A DNA stretch of 60,000 nucleotides, from the NCBI GenBank assembly GCA_016946835.1, contig JACVTC010000025.1, positions 64,001 to 124,000 of the forward strand. The letters are read 5' to 3'. Shown in pieces: positions 59,313-60,000 of this stretch. Source of the DNA: Neocallimastix lanati (nom. inval.) (Eukaryota > Neocallimastigomycota > Neocallimastigomycetes > Neocallimastigales > Neocallimastigaceae). The notes below the pieces were generated by a model. That model was given only the letters and a program-made list of their open reading frames with translations. It was not told the origin of the DNA and did no database searches. Made by a program: the position numbers and the translations under genes. Within the stretch, counting starts at the first letter, position 1. Each line of letters begins with the position of its first letter.

Positions 59313-60000
59313 AAACAAATAATAAATTAACATTTAAAAATATAAAAAAATATATATATCTTTTATAATTATGCTTTTATAATTCTAATATATAATATTC
59401 AGTATAACATACTGTAATTAATAACTGTTTTATTAAAAATTATGTATTTAAACTTTATTTATAAAAAAACAATTTAAATAATTTTATATCAATAAATTTT
59501 GGTATAAAATAAGGTAAATATTGATAGGATGAAAAAAAAAAGTTTCAAAAAAATCAAATTAATTTAGAAAATTTATAATTTTGTTTTTTAAACAAATAAT
59601 AAATTAACATTTAAAAACAAGAATTATGTATATATATAGTTTCTAATTATTTTTATAATTAAATATAAAATATTCAGTATAAACTATTGTAATTAATAAC
59701 CATATTAATAAATATACTAGATGAAAACTTTATTTATATAAAACTATAAAATAATTTTATATATCAAACTATGGTATGAAATAAGGTAAATATTGATAGG
59801 ATGAAAAAAAAAAGTTTCAAAAAAATCAAATTAATTTAGAAAATTTATAATTTTGTTTTTTAAACAAATAATAAATTAACATTTAAAAACATGAATTATG
59901 TATATATATAGTTTCTAATTATTTTTATAATTAAATATAAAATATTCAGTATAAACTATTTTAATTAATAACCATATTAATAATTATACTAGATGTAAAC
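59313..60000 (+). repeat. Tandem repeat T4, ~275-bp unit, running off the window
   Basis: AAACAAATAATAAATTAACA starts at 59313, 59590 and 59862, giving periods of 277 and 272 bp. Units share AAGGTAAATATTGATAGGAT followed by AAAAAAAAAGTTTCAAAAAA. The second and third units are nearly identical; the first is more diverged. The array continues beyond base 60000. Confidence 0.9.

Overview
The window looks like a repeat-dominated stretch of an extremely A+T-rich eukaryotic nuclear genome. Several things point to an anaerobic gut fungus (Neocallimastigomycota). Noncoding DNA is almost pure A/T with long homopolymers. There are degenerate ankyrin-repeat genes with Asn/Lys/Ile-rich codons, a Ty3/Gypsy family, an endonuclease/reverse-transcriptase LINE ending in poly(A), a FLYWCH-type MULE transposon and short TTAGGG telomeric tracts. 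The taxon is an inference from composition and content. No rRNA or functional tRNA gene was seen.

Layout. 1-5690: three fragments of one Ty3/Gypsy family in mixed orientations (pol +, gag/LTR -, RT-IN +), one split by an AT-rich insertion. 7055-7890: a GC-richer dispersed repeat (R1). 10087-11166: an intact ankyrin-like gene. 13100-15166: a ~260-bp tandem array ending against a MULE fragment. 16190-21840: a ~290-300-bp tandem array split by a 4.5-kb LINE relic. 22703-23827: a second, divergent intact ankyrin-like gene on the minus strand. 25740-26448: short TTAGGG tracts flanking a 0.68-kb GC-richer insert. 26449-45935: a 281-bp satellite array of about 57 monomers with higher-order structure. 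Its first monomer is split by a 3.23-kb MULE with a perfect 9-bp target duplication and large inverted minisatellite arms. 48129-49160: an ankyrin-like paralogue broken by one stop codon. 49895-55732: two Gypsy relics whose LTRs meet head to head. 56083-57260: a second copy of the R repeat fused to the 3' tail of an ankyrin-like gene. 59313-end: a ~275-bp tandem repeat that continues past the window.

Functionally the window is mostly parasitic and structural DNA. Only two genes read through cleanly (10087-11166 and 22703-23827), both ankyrin-family proteins of unknown role. The Gypsy, LINE and MULE copies are all inactive by stops, frameshifts and deletions. The 281-bp array next to TTAGGG repeats could be subtelomeric or centromere-like heterochromatin. 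The two flanks (gypsy + R repeat + ankyrin gene) look like related duplicated segments.
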